Part shown: positions 16,244-25,435 of the stretch, in pieces
How positions within the stretch are numbered: position 1 is the first letter of the stretch
Layout of the letters: the number at the start of each line of letters is the position of its first letter
NCBI GenBank assembly: GCA_964392985.1
Contig: CAYMSF010000012.1
Span: 1-64,000, forward strand
Direction of reading: 5' to 3'
Source of the DNA: CAYMSF01 sp964392985
Lineage (GTDB): Bacteria; Verrucomicrobiota; Lentisphaeria; Victivallales; Victivallaceae
Length of the DNA: 64,000 nt
Translations under genes and position numbers: made by a program
Notes under the pieces: generated by a model
The model's input: the letters and a program-made list of their open reading frames with translations, nothing else
Told to the model about the DNA's origin: nothing
Databases searched by the model: none

Positions 16244-17684
16244 CGTTAACAAGTTTAATTTCAGCGATGAAGCAATCAGCACTGCGCGTTTTGAACATAA
16301 ATTGCTCTCTCTTGAAATGGAATTCAGTCGTGGATGCAATTACCGTTGCCCTTATTGTTACATTGGTGAAGCAACCGTTTCGCATGATGAGTTGACGATA
16401 AATGAAACAAAACGTGTAATTGATGAAGCGGCAGCACTGGGTGCCCAAAAAATTGTCATACTTGGCGGAGAACCTCTCCTTTATAACAAAATTATTGAAA
16501 TAATTGACTATATTAATTCCCTTGACATGGGAGCGGAGATTTTTACCAATGGGTCTTTGCTCAATAAAGCTATGGCTATGGAACTTGCAAGCCGTAATAC
16601 CCGCGTAGTTATAAAAATTAATTCACTTAATCCTGAGATACAGGATGAGTTGACCGGCATAAAAGATTCTTTGAATATAGCATTAAATTCGATTAAAATA
16701 TTGCAAGAGGCCGGTTTTGATTCGGCGGAAAGACTTGGCGGCAGTTCCATAATCAGCAGTGCTAATTTATCCGGAATCGTTGAACTTTACAGTTATTTGC
16801 GCTCTAACAAAATTACGCCTTACTTTGAGGTTATTACTCCACAGGGCAGGGTTCTGGATAATGCACACTTGATGATTGAACAAAATGAGCTCAAATCTGT
16901 TTTTGAAGAAATGGCTGAAATTGACCGCGATTTAGGTATTGACTGGAAACCTCAAGTTCCGTTGGTTGGTTCCAAATGTTTACGGCATTGGTATTCAGTG
17001 TTAGTCAGCAGTACCGGCGTGGTTTATCCCTGTGTTGGAGTTACAATCAAAATCGGACATATTCGCGAACAGTCTCTGGAAAATATTATAAAAAGCAGCG
17101 GAGTTATCAAAAAACTCAAGCGATATCGCGAATTGATTAAGCAACCATGCCAAAATTGTACTCAATCTGAACTTTGTTATGGCTGCAGAGGTACTGCTTA
17201 TCAGCTTACTGGCGATTTTTTAGCCACGGATCCGACCTGCTGGCATTACGGCAAAGCACTTTCAAATTTAAAGGTACTTCCGTATCCTGCTCATGAATTG
17301 CTGCCGCATCACCATCCCATAGTAATGGTTGACCGGTTGATTGAACTTGGCGAGGTGGCTGTAATTGAGTCAAAGATAAGGGCAGATAATCCATTTTTGA
17401 CAAGTGATGGACGATTGCCGGAATCCGCGTTGATTGAGCTTGCTGCGCAAGCAGCGGGAGTGGCGCATAGCTGGGAAAATGATTTAAAAATAATTCCCGG
17501 CGTACTTAGCGGAGTAAGTAATACTCAATTTTCAGGAATAGTTAATGTTGGCGATTTGCTGTACATCGCCATTAAAGAACTTACGGTTTTTGAGTCATGG
17601 TATCTGGTAGAATTCAAAATTACCTGTAATGAAAAATTACTGGCAAGAGGAGAATTAAAGTTATGTATTCCCTCTGCACATTAA
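16233..17684 (+). CDS. Radical SAM/SPASM protein fused to a hotdog 3-hydroxyacyl-ACP dehydratase
   Basis: A 483-aa fusion. The N-terminal part has the radical-SAM cluster motif CNYRCPYC (Cys35, 39, 42), a GGEP motif at 78-81, and a SPASM-like cysteine set (Cys249, 267, 306, 309, 315, 318, 336) that could hold auxiliary 4Fe-4S clusters. From about residue 353 a hotdog dehydratase begins (HELLPHHHPIVMVDR; His at 359-361; Glu402 in IELAAQA), like the ApeP/FabZ-type dehydratases of aryl-polyene clusters. No stop or frame change separates them. The dehydratase should make the double bonds; the radical reaction is unknown. It overlaps the ligase gene by 11 bp. Confidence 0.85.
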   Translation: MKFDVNKFNFSDEAISTARFEHKLLSLEMEFSRGCNYRCPYCYIGEATVSHDELTINETKRVIDEAAALGAQKIVILGGEPLLYNKIIEIIDYINSLDMGAEIFTNGSLLNKAMAMELASRNTRVVIKINSLNPEIQDELTGIKDSLNIALNSIKILQEAGFDSAERLGGSSIISSANLSGIVELYSYLRSNKITPYFEVITPQGRVLDNAHLMIEQNELKSVFEEMAEIDRDLGIDWKPQVPLVGSKCLRHWYSVLVSSTGVVYPCVGVTIKIGHIREQSLENIIKSSGVIKKLKRYRELIKQPCQNCTQSELCYGCRGTAYQLTGDFLATDPTCWHYGKALSNLKVLPYPAHELLPHHHPIVMVDRLIELGEVAVIESKIRADNPFLTSDGRLPESALIELAAQAAGVAHSWENDLKIIPGVLSGVSNTQFSGIVNVGDLLYIAIKELTVFESWYLVEFKITCNEKLLARGELKLCIPSAH

Positions 17685-17802
17685 TGCATGCATCTGTCAT
17701 GCCATATATATTTAATTTGTTATTAATTGCCAATCTGGAGAAAATAAGCTTTTTATATAAAATGAACAATAATGTTACTAACAAGCAAAAGATTCAGATA
17801 TC

Positions 17803-18141
17803 ATGAACATTATTTCGTATATTGATTCGGCGCTGCACTTGAATTCAACTGATTCCGGGGTGATAAAATTTTCATCTGAATTTCCGGGTTTTGAAGGTCA
17901 TTTTCCAGGAAATCCAATAGTACCCGGTGCATGTTTGATAGAGACGGCGCGTCAATTGGTTAGTAAAATAAAAGGAAAAGATTTGTCATTGCTATCAATT
18001 CATAAAGTAAAATTCGTCGCTCCAGTTATCCCCGGTGATGAGCTGGAGTTTAAGCTGCAATTTGTCAATTCAACTCGGATTAATGTAACAGTTATCAGTG
18101 GCAACGTAAGAATTTGTGACCTTCAAATAGAAGTGGGTTAA
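17803..18141 (+). CDS. Hotdog 3-hydroxyacyl-ACP dehydratase (FabA/FabZ/ApeI-like)
   Basis: A 112-aa single hotdog domain with the dehydratase signature FEGHFPGNPIVPGACLIE (His33, Glu47). It would remove water from 3-hydroxyacyl-ACP to give trans-2-enoyl-ACP. It is short compared with FabZ (about 145 aa), as usual for the small ApeI-type enzymes. It is the second dehydratase of the cluster, directly after the one in the radical-SAM fusion; the two may form a heteromer, as reported for ApeI-ApeP in E. coli. Confidence 0.87.
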   Translation: MNIISYIDSALHLNSTDSGVIKFSSEFPGFEGHFPGNPIVPGACLIETARQLVSKIKGKDLSLLSIHKVKFVAPVIPGDELEFKLQFVNSTRINVTVISGNVRICDLQIEVG

Positions 18142-18143
18142 TT

Positions 18144-18614
18144 ATGCGCAAAAAAAACTATTTTATTCCAGAACAGATGACGCCGCAGCCAATAGAAAAA
18201 ACTGTAGAGCGCCGGGTTTTATTCAGTGAGGTTGACGTGCTTGGTATTGTTTGGCATGGACGGTATCCACAGTTTTTTGAGGAGGCGCATACCATTTTAT
18301 TTCACCACTGCAACCTTACTTATGAAAAGTATCGAATGGTAAATTTGTCTGCTCCGATTGTACGGTTGGAAATTGATTACATGCTGCCGTTGTATCTTGA
18401 TGAAATAATCAAGATTCGTGCAAGGTTGTTTTATACTGATGCGGCGAAGTTACTTGTTGATTATCAGATTACTAATTCACAAAATATAGTTACTTGTACC
18501 GGTTGTACAACGCAGATTTTTGTTGATACTCAGAGCAAAGAACCACTCTACTTATCACCGGAAATCTGGGAAAACTGCCGCCGTAACTGGCGTGACGGAG
18601 TGCTTCATGGTTGA
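18144..18614 (+). CDS. Acyl-CoA/ACP thioesterase, 4HBT (YbgC-like) family
   Basis: A 156-aa hotdog thioesterase. The catalytic region FSEVDVLGIVWHGRYPQFFEEA (split here: Asp31 and His38 within it) matches the 4-hydroxybenzoyl-CoA thioesterase motif. It hydrolyses thioesters, perhaps releasing stalled chains or the finished product. It starts 2 bp after the dehydratase, and its 3' end contains the start of the next ketosynthase. Confidence 0.86.
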   Translation: MRKKNYFIPEQMTPQPIEKTVERRVLFSEVDVLGIVWHGRYPQFFEEAHTILFHHCNLTYEKYRMVNLSAPIVRLEIDYMLPLYLDEIIKIRARLFYTDAAKLLVDYQITNSQNIVTCTGCTTQIFVDTQSKEPLYLSPEIWENCRRNWRDGVLHG

Positions 18615-19674
18615 AATTATAGCCGCTGAACTGATTAGTGCCCTGGGTAATAATTTGAATGATAATTATGCAAGTATCAAGACAGGGCAGACAGGTTTTA
18701 GACCTGTAACCAGATTCTCAGGAGTCGCCCCGATGCCGATGGCGGCTACAATGGATATTTTCCGCGTACCGGAGCAATCATTTCCCGAAACTATGTTACG
18801 ATTGTTGCGCGCTAATATTGCTGAGTTGCCGTCAAATGCTGAACTTTTTTTTGCCACTACGGTGGGCGAAATCGACCTTCTTGAAAGCGATAATTCTACA
18901 AGTTTCTGTACCTGCCGGTCATTGATGAACAAGGCAGTCAGGATTTTCGGAGCTACTCGCGGGCATCTTGTTTCGGCAGCGTGCTCCTCCGGCAATTTTG
19001 CGCTGGGAATGGCCAGGCAGCGGATTGAGGCGAACCTGCTCGATTATGCCATAGTTATTGGTTGCGATATGGTTAGTGAATTTGTATATTCAGGTTTTCG
19101 TTCGATTGGAGCTCTGGATGAACAACCTTGCCGCCCGTATAATAAAGACAGGGGAGGGGTTAGCCTGGGTGAGGCTGCCGGAGTCATGGTGTTGGCGTCA
19201 TCAAAAAAAAATAAAGGTAAGAGCCTTGGACGTTTGTCTGGCTTTGGTGCATCATGTGATGCGACTCATATCACCGCGCCGGAAATTAGCGGTAATGGTC
19301 TGGCAACGGCAATCAGGCAAGCTGTCACCGGTGATATTGGTGCCATTCTAGGTCATGGTACTGGTACCATTTTTAATGATCAGGCTGAAATTAATGCAAT
19401 AAATAAAGTTTTTGGTGATAATTCAACACCAATGGTTTCGCTTAAGGCCAATCTTGGCCATACTCTTGGCGCTGCTGGCATTGTTCAGGCTGTTATAGCA
19501 TTGAAAATGCTTAATGAACGTCAAATTCCGCCGCAGGTCGGACTTTCTACTCCGATGGCAGGGGCAGAAAAACTGGTTTCAAAAGATATACAGAAATTTA
19601 AAAATGGTAGAATACTTTCATTAACCCTTGGTTTTGGCGGCTTGAATTCCGCTGTATTGCTGGAGGACTGTTGA
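18607..19674 (+). CDS. Beta-ketoacyl synthase, short form (KS 2)
   Basis: A 355-aa ketosynthase with a complete triad: Cys126 in SAACSSGN, His250 in LGHGTGT, His285 in NLGHTLGAA. It is about 55 residues shorter than FabF, mostly in the N-terminal half. Start chosen at 18607 (MVEIIAAEL), because GGAG lies 6 nt upstream and it overlaps the thioesterase stop by 8 bp; a start at 18520 adds 29 residues unlike a KS. The next gene, overlapping by 4 bp, encodes a half-size KS-like protein, so the two may work as a KS/chain-length-factor pair. Confidence 0.87.
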   Translation: MVEIIAAELISALGNNLNDNYASIKTGQTGFRPVTRFSGVAPMPMAATMDIFRVPEQSFPETMLRLLRANIAELPSNAELFFATTVGEIDLLESDNSTSFCTCRSLMNKAVRIFGATRGHLVSAACSSGNFALGMARQRIEANLLDYAIVIGCDMVSEFVYSGFRSIGALDEQPCRPYNKDRGGVSLGEAAGVMVLASSKKNKGKSLGRLSGFGASCDATHITAPEISGNGLATAIRQAVTGDIGAILGHGTGTIFNDQAEINAINKVFGDNSTPMVSLKANLGHTLGAAGIVQAVIALKMLNERQIPPQVGLSTPMAGAEKLVSKDIQKFKNGRILSLTLGFGGLNSAVLLEDC

Positions 19675-20276
19675 TGCAATTAAACGTTGCCGGTGGTGCA
19701 AAAATTTTTCAAGATACAGCTTGTTGCATGCGAAGCAAACGCGACTTTGCCGTCGATGCAAAGATGGTAAAATTATTGAAGGAACTAATTGATTTGAAAT
19801 TCGTTGAATCAGGACGAATGGAAAATTTTTACCGGCAGAGCTTGAAAGCTAGAATGGCTCAATTATTAGCCATTATGGCGATTAATGATGCACAAATTCA
19901 TGATGCCGGCAACGGTGCTTTGATTGCCTGGAATGGCACCAGTTGTATCAGTGAAAATCGCAGGTATTTTTCAGACTATCTTCAGTTCAACCGGGAATCA
20001 GGACAAGGTAAACTTTTTGTTGCAACGTTACCTTCCACCCCGGCGGCAGAGGCAGCGATTGCTATAAATTTGCAAGGGGCGGTTTTTTACTACGGCGGTA
20101 ATGAATTTTCGGATTTGCTTACTGAAATTGAGCTTGAAACACAAAGACATTCATTTGTATTAGCTATGGAGATATTTGATGACCACGGGGTCGCTCTGGT
20201 TTTTGTCCCGGGCAAAAATTCATTTAGCGGGCAAAGCCTTAGTGATATATTCTCCTCTGTTTATCGGGGGCACTAA
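19671..20276 (+). CDS. Half-size ketosynthase-like (chain-length-factor type) protein
   Basis: A 201-aa protein resembling only the N-terminal half of a thiolase-fold synthase. The segment ATLPSTPAAEAAIAINLQGA corresponds to the KS region before the active-site loop, but no catalytic Cys follows and the His-containing half is absent. In E. coli aryl-polyene synthesis a truncated chain-length factor (ApeC) pairs with a ketosynthase; by position directly after KS 2, this protein probably does the same. The similarity is weak, so the fold call is tentative. Confidence 0.6.
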   Translation: MMQLNVAGGAKIFQDTACCMRSKRDFAVDAKMVKLLKELIDLKFVESGRMENFYRQSLKARMAQLLAIMAINDAQIHDAGNGALIAWNGTSCISENRRYFSDYLQFNRESGQGKLFVATLPSTPAAEAAIAINLQGAVFYYGGNEFSDLLTEIELETQRHSFVLAMEIFDDHGVALVFVPGKNSFSGQSLSDIFSSVYRGH

Positions 20277-21418
20277 TGGAACAAAACATCTGGGTTGTAA
20301 TTCCCGTTTATAATCATCATCGGACAATTGTCGCGGTGGCGTCAGCTTGCCGGGCAATTCATCCCAACGTTTTGGTTGTTGACGATGGCAGTACTGATCT
20401 TGATGTGAGCTCGGCTTTGGCTCACCGGGGACTGACGGTGATTACCCATCACCGTAACCAGGGCAAAGGTCAGGCATTGATGACCGCTATACATTTTCTC
20501 CAGACAGTCAACGCAACTGTCATGATTACGATTGATGCAGACGGACAACATTATCCCGAAGATATTTTACGTTTCTTACCTGTTATAGAAAATAATAAAG
20601 ATGCTGTTATTGTTGGTTGCAGGGAATTTGGAGCAAATGTACCGGGGGCAAGTCGATTTGGCAGGAAATTTGCCAATTTTTGGCTGAAATTGGAGACTGG
20701 AGTTGATTGCGCCGATTGCCAGAGTGGATTTCGAGCTTATCCGCTCAGATATATTAACCAGCTTAAACTAATCAGTCATCATTACAATTTTGAAACTGAA
20801 ATTTTAACTCGTAGCGTTTGGGCTGGATTGGAGATTATCAACCTCCCGGTCAGAACCTATTACCCCCCTGCCGGTGAACGTGTTTCACACTTCCGGCCAT
20901 TCATCGATAACTGGCGGATATCATTGATACATTTTCACTTGATTGCGTTACGGTTACTTCCGTTTAATTTTCCCAAACTGGTCAAATCAAAACAGCATAA
21001 ATTATCAATTTTCCGCCCCATAGAGTTACTCAAGTCATTAATAAATGAGAATAGTACCCCGGCAGGTTTGGCAATTTCTGCGGCGGTTGGAACTTTTTTA
21101 GCAGTGATTCCAATTCCTGGATTTCATACCGCTGCAATACTTTATGTAGCCATTCGCTGGAATCTTAACAAGGTTATCGCCGTATTGATTCAAAATTTGT
21201 TTATGCCGCCATTCTCGCCGTTTTTGTGTATTGAGACTGGTTATTATATTTGTCACGGGAAGTTTTTGCAAGATTTTACCTTAACCCCATGGTTATGTGA
21301 GATTCCATACCGCTTTGAGGATTGGCTGATTGGCAGTTTGGTGCTTGCGCCAGTGTTCGCGATAGTTACAGGGGCAATTACCTATCTGATTTCCCGGAGG
21401 CTTAAACATGGTGAGTAA
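20276..21418 (+). CDS. Family 2 glycosyltransferase with C-terminal DUF2062 domain
   Basis: A 380-aa protein. Residues 1-235 form a GT2 (GT-A) domain like dolichyl-phosphate mannosyltransferases: VVIPVYNH, VVDDGSTD at 34-41, the DAD metal site at Asp87-Asp89 and the QSGFRAY motif. Residues about 250-370 are a membrane DUF2062 domain with three hydrophobic segments. It probably transfers a sugar to a lipid intermediate at the inner membrane. GT2-DUF2062 fusions are typical of aryl-polyene clusters, supporting the cluster assignment. It overlaps both neighbours (1 and 11 bp). Confidence 0.88.
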   Translation: MEQNIWVVIPVYNHHRTIVAVASACRAIHPNVLVVDDGSTDLDVSSALAHRGLTVITHHRNQGKGQALMTAIHFLQTVNATVMITIDADGQHYPEDILRFLPVIENNKDAVIVGCREFGANVPGASRFGRKFANFWLKLETGVDCADCQSGFRAYPLRYINQLKLISHHYNFETEILTRSVWAGLEIINLPVRTYYPPAGERVSHFRPFIDNWRISLIHFHLIALRLLPFNFPKLVKSKQHKLSIFRPIELLKSLINENSTPAGLAISAAVGTFLAVIPIPGFHTAAILYVAIRWNLNKVIAVLIQNLFMPPFSPFLCIETGYYICHGKFLQDFTLTPWLCEIPYRFEDWLIGSLVLAPVFAIVTGAITYLISRRLKHGE

Positions 21419-22310
21419 AAGTGAAAATCTAAGTTCCAGCCGCGGCAATCATGCCGGGATTGTTTTTTTTAAATGTTTTATGCATTTTTTCGGCTTGAAT
21501 CATGCTAGAAATTTAGTTTGGATGGTGAGTTTGTTCTATACAATTTTTGATCGCAAGGCGTGCCGGGCTGCTTTGCCTTATTTAAAACATCGTTTTCCCC
21601 GGGCAGGAAAGTTAGCGTTATTCTTCCATACTTACAAGTTGTTGACTTCTCAGGGGCAGTCACTATTAACTGCTGCATATATTGGGAATAATAATACCAT
21701 TAAGTATAATTCCGAAAATAAGCGGAGTCTTGAATCATATATGCAGAATAAAAATCAGGGATTCATCTTGTTGACGTCACACTTTGGTGATTGGCAGGCA
21801 TCAATTCACTATTTTGATGAATATCAGCGTGCTGTAAATTTATTGGTTGAGGTCGACGCTAATGTGAATGTTGATAAATTAATGGCAGTGAAAGGTAAAA
21901 CCGATAATGTGAAAATTATTTCAACCAGTGAACCATTTGGCGGCTTGCTTTCTGTCTTGGAGGCAATAGAAAATCATGAAGTTGTTTGCATCATGGGTGA
22001 TCGGAATTATGAAAGTAGCGGAATCGAAATCGAATTCCTCGGCGATAAAGCAATTTTTCCCAAGGCCACTTTTCACTTGGCCGCTCAATTGCAATGTCCA
22101 GTTATCCCTTTGACAATGGTTTACGACCGTAAAAGCTCGATGATGGTTAAGTATTTTGGTCCGGTTATTAACGTTCCAGTTACTCATCAGCGTTTAAATA
22201 ACGATAGCTTACGTCCTTTTCTGGAAATTTATGTCGAGTATTTAAGTGATATGATAAAGCGATATCCATACCACTTTTTTATTTTTTCAGACATTTGGGT
22301 GAAAAAATAA
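21408..22310 (+). CDS. LpxL/HtrB-like lipid acyltransferase
   Basis: A 300-aa lysophospholipid/lipid A acyltransferase-family protein with an N-terminal hydrophobic region (about 17-48), the catalytic-loop sequence LLTSHFGDWQ and a CIMGDRNYES segment that corresponds to the conserved 'DR' motif. The acid of the usual H-x4-D/E dyad is Gln here (HFGDWQ), a possible loss or variation of the dyad. It is the last gene of a tightly overlapping stretch that began at 10380 and is followed by 238 bp without a gene. Confidence 0.82.
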   Translation: MVSKSENLSSSRGNHAGIVFFKCFMHFFGLNHARNLVWMVSLFYTIFDRKACRAALPYLKHRFPRAGKLALFFHTYKLLTSQGQSLLTAAYIGNNNTIKYNSENKRSLESYMQNKNQGFILLTSHFGDWQASIHYFDEYQRAVNLLVEVDANVNVDKLMAVKGKTDNVKIISTSEPFGGLLSVLEAIENHEVVCIMGDRNYESSGIEIEFLGDKAIFPKATFHLAAQLQCPVIPLTMVYDRKSSMMVKYFGPVINVPVTHQRLNNDSLRPFLEIYVEYLSDMIKRYPYHFFIFSDIWVKK

Positions 22311-22548
22311 TTTTGTGTTATTTACTCTTTATAATGACTGAAACATCGTCTTAAAGTTGAAGACCTTGACAATATTATCTTTATCGGGAATTAAGTTCCA
22401 GGTCTGGTGCATGTTTTATGTAATCAACCAATTATCGAGGTGAAAAAATAAATATCGGCGGTATTGTATCATATAAAATATTAAATATAGTGAGATATCT
22501 TTGTTTATGACACAAACAAAACCGATTTATTGCAAAGGGTAAAGGCTT

Positions 22549-22797
22549 ATGAACGAAGAAACAATCAGCAAGTTTTTAATTCAAGAATTGTCTATTATTA
22601 CACAATGTAATTCAGCGCAAATTGATTTGGATAAGTCCTTGTATGATAATGGCGTAAACTCGATAAGATTTGTCGAATTATTGCTGGCGATTCAAAGACA
22701 GTGGCAGCTTGACTATTTGAATGACAATTTATTAAGTTCAGATGATGTATCTTCTTTGCGAAAACTTATTAACAAAATTGCCAATGATTTAGGTTGA
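22549..22797 (+). CDS. Acyl/peptidyl carrier protein (ACP 2)
   Basis: An 82-aa carrier protein with the attachment serine Ser38 in YDNGVNSIRFVELL; the usual Asp before the loop is Asn here. It begins a second tight group (carrier, condensation-like enzyme, ligase) that overlaps gene by gene. The association with a condensation-domain-like acyltransferase suggests it is loaded by the ligase at 24029. The 22311-22548 gap before it has a TTGACA at about 22367 but no good -10. Confidence 0.87.
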   Translation: MNEETISKFLIQELSIITQCNSAQIDLDKSLYDNGVNSIRFVELLLAIQRQWQLDYLNDNLLSSDDVSSLRKLINKIANDLG

Positions 22798-24032
22798 AAT
22801 TGATCTTTTTCAAAAAACACCAGCATTTTTTAAACGGCATTGACTATGTGACGAGAGCTTTGGGATACAGTTGTCGCCATACTCCCGGCAAAAGCAATAA
22901 TTTTTTGCTTGTTTTGGAGTTGGAACGAGCAATTCAAGCCAATGAATTATCTCTAAACCTTGCCCCTTATTCTGCATTACTGCATGGTTCTTTCAGACGC
23001 AATTTCCTGTTGGCACCACATTGGAAGCCAGGTAAAGCACAATTAATCAAAATTGAAGAGGGATATTCACACCTGAATGATTACGCCAATCAACCATTGA
23101 CAGGTAATACGCAAATTGGAATAGCTGTAATTGATAATATGCTGGTTTTTAAATTCAGCCACCAGATATTTGACGCTAGAGGAGCTGAAATGTTTGTAAT
23201 GAATTTGTTTAATAATCTATATTCGGATTCGGATATAGGACTGAAATCTCCAGATTTATGCGAATGGAAAAGTAAGTTTTCTGCAGGAAGGACAGTGAAC
23301 AGGTTATTAATTGCCTTGCGAAAAAAAGGAAAAGTAGCGAGTTTAGTAACTGAACAGACAGCGCTGGCAACAAATAATTCTTATGTAATTACCCTTAATT
23401 CTGAGGAAATTACTCAAATCAAGCATAAATCGGAAGATGCGGTTGGTCCATTCATGCTGGGAGGATATCTGGCTGCGATAGTGGCGTGGAGCTTTGAACA
23501 CCTTAAGCAGTCGCGCCATATTGAAGGCAACGTCATGTTACCTATGTCAATAGACTTGCGGGGAATTTCTGTGCCCAATGATATTTTATTTTTCAATCAG
23601 TGGAGTGTTTCCCCGTTATATTTTTCTACCAGTGTTAGTCCGGCGCTTAAAGGATGGTTAGCTTCGGCTAGGCAGCAAATAATTTTTAATACGTCAAATC
23701 GTATTCCGCAGGCATTTCGTCAAGCTAATATGCTTACAAGAATTGTGCCATTAAGATTGATGAAGCGGCTTATGGCAACATTGAGCGGAAGCACGATGTT
23801 TTCATTTTTACCGGACAGTCTGGTTACGAATACTGAATGTTCAATTAAAATAAAAAATCTATACCATTTGCCGTTGATGCCGCCAGAACCTGGAATAGGT
23901 GTTTTCGTTAATGTTTTTGAGAAAAAAATGAATATTGTATTATCATGGCGGGAAGGCGTTATATCTTTAGATGAAGCGCAAAACTTTGCTCGGGTTTTGC
24001 GCTTGAACTTGCTGACCGGAGTTGAGAAATGA
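22794..24032 (+). CDS. Condensation-domain-like acyltransferase
   Basis: A 412-aa protein with the HxxxD-x-x-G pattern of the condensation/acetyltransferase superfamily (FSHQIFDARG; His123, Asp127) and a region like the DFGW-loop area near the C-terminus (PPEPGIGVFVNV) lacking the exact DFGW. The superfamily forms esters or amides between carrier-bound acyl groups and an acceptor. Starts with TTG at 22794, overlapping the carrier-protein TGA, with only a weak AGG upstream. It probably joins the chain on ACP 2 to an alcohol or amine; substrate unknown. Confidence 0.7.
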   Translation: MKLIFFKKHQHFLNGIDYVTRALGYSCRHTPGKSNNFLLVLELERAIQANELSLNLAPYSALLHGSFRRNFLLAPHWKPGKAQLIKIEEGYSHLNDYANQPLTGNTQIGIAVIDNMLVFKFSHQIFDARGAEMFVMNLFNNLYSDSDIGLKSPDLCEWKSKFSAGRTVNRLLIALRKKGKVASLVTEQTALATNNSYVITLNSEEITQIKHKSEDAVGPFMLGGYLAAIVAWSFEHLKQSRHIEGNVMLPMSIDLRGISVPNDILFFNQWSVSPLYFSTSVSPALKGWLASARQQIIFNTSNRIPQAFRQANMLTRIVPLRLMKRLMATLSGSTMFSFLPDSLVTNTECSIKIKNLYHLPLMPPEPGIGVFVNVFEKKMNIVLSWREGVISLDEAQNFARVLRLNLLTGVEK

Positions 24033-25432
24033 ACATTTATCGACAAATTTGCATTGATGTCGGCAATTATTCTGGAATAGCTCTTATTGAGGAGGGCCTG
24101 GAGCTCAGTTATCCATCTCTTTTTGGGCGGGTGGACGCTTTCGGCAAACTACTGCTGAATGCGGGGGTCAGGCCAGATGACCGCGTGGGTTTTATCGCGG
24201 AAAATTCCAGTGACTACATAATATTAAGTCTGGCGATATTGTCAATCGATGCCATAATCGTACCGTTTAGCCGTAACGCCAGTAGGCCGGAAATAGAAGC
24301 TATTTGCGCGGATTTGGAAATTAATTTTTTGGTTACAAGCACAGAATATTCAGCTGACAGCAGAATATTATCTTCAGGTTGTTATTTGACCAGAAAGTGC
24401 CTGTATAACAGGCACATTGATTTAGCTGACAATCGTCAATGTGCCTTTATCCGGTTTTCTTCCGGAACAACCGGTGCAAGCAAGGGGGTAATTTTGTCGC
24501 ATCAATCCGTTCTCGAGCGTACGTCTGCATGTGAGGGATTGCTTATTGGAGAGGGTGAAAAGGTATTGTGGGTATTGGATATGGCCTTTCACTTTGTTGT
24601 GACCATCATTTTGTTTTTGCGGCGGCGTGCTTCAATTGTATTATGTCCGGTACCGGTTGAAACTGCAATGTTTGCCATGATTAAAAAATACAAAATTAAC
24701 CTTTTATATGCAACCCCTTATCATTATCGGATGATGGTTCAATCCAGCCAATGTAATAGAGATGATTTGTCATCAGTGAAATTTGCCGTATCAACAGCGA
24801 TGCGTTTAGAACCTTTTGAGTGGGTACAATTTTATGAAAAATTCGGGATACCATTGAATCAAGCGTATGGAATTATTGAAGTTGGATTGCCTGCTATAAA
24901 TGACTCCCGTGAATGCGAACGTTGCGAATCAGCAGGGAAAGTACAGGACTCATACGAAATTAAACTCAATAACCCTGATGCCTCAGGCACTGGTGAAATA
25001 TGGCTCAAAGGACCAGGTATGTTTGATGGATATTTTTTGCCATTCTGCCTTCGTGAGCGGGTTTGTCAGGACGGGTGGTTTAATACTGGTGATTTAGGAC
25101 GTCTTGATAAGGACGGATATTTATATATTGCAGGAAGAACTAAGCAGATAATTAACTATATGGGAATGAAAATTTTTCCGGAACAAGTAGAATCAATTAT
25201 CAATCAATATCCGATTATTCAAGAATCACGTGTTTTTGGTAAAAAAATGGGTAACCTGGGTGAAATTCCAGTTGCTGAGGTGGTTTTAAAACCTTGTTTT
25301 GAGCTTAACGATGAAGCTCTGACAGATTTGCGCCGATTCCTTTTTGCCCGGATGGCAGGGTATGCGGTGCCGAAATCTTTTAATGTGGCGGTGTCAATTC
25401 CCCGTACTGCCAGCGGTAAAATTTTACGGTAA
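24029..25432 (+). CDS. AMP-dependent acyl/aryl-CoA (or ACP) ligase
   Basis: A 467-aa ANL-family enzyme with a P-loop FSSGTTGASKG (about 143-153), the acceptor-like AYGIIEVG, GWFNTGDLG, and the terminal catalytic Lys464 in ASGKIL. The C-terminal subdomain is therefore complete, although the protein stops right after this motif. It activates a carboxylic acid and probably loads ACP 2, with which it is co-transcribed. It overlaps the condensation-like gene by 4 bp. It is shorter than most acyl-CoA ligases (about 520 aa). Confidence 0.87.
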   Translation: MNIYRQICIDVGNYSGIALIEEGLELSYPSLFGRVDAFGKLLLNAGVRPDDRVGFIAENSSDYIILSLAILSIDAIIVPFSRNASRPEIEAICADLEINFLVTSTEYSADSRILSSGCYLTRKCLYNRHIDLADNRQCAFIRFSSGTTGASKGVILSHQSVLERTSACEGLLIGEGEKVLWVLDMAFHFVVTIILFLRRRASIVLCPVPVETAMFAMIKKYKINLLYATPYHYRMMVQSSQCNRDDLSSVKFAVSTAMRLEPFEWVQFYEKFGIPLNQAYGIIEVGLPAINDSRECERCESAGKVQDSYEIKLNNPDASGTGEIWLKGPGMFDGYFLPFCLRERVCQDGWFNTGDLGRLDKDGYLYIAGRTKQIINYMGMKIFPEQVESIINQYPIIQESRVFGKKMGNLGEIPVAEVVLKPCFELNDEALTDLRRFLFARMAGYAVPKSFNVAVSIPRTASGKILR

Positions 25433-25435
25433 AAC

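Noticed and set aside
22367..22400. TTGACA in the gap before ACP 2 as a promoter
   Set aside because: No acceptable -10 at 16-18 bp; only mentioned as weak.
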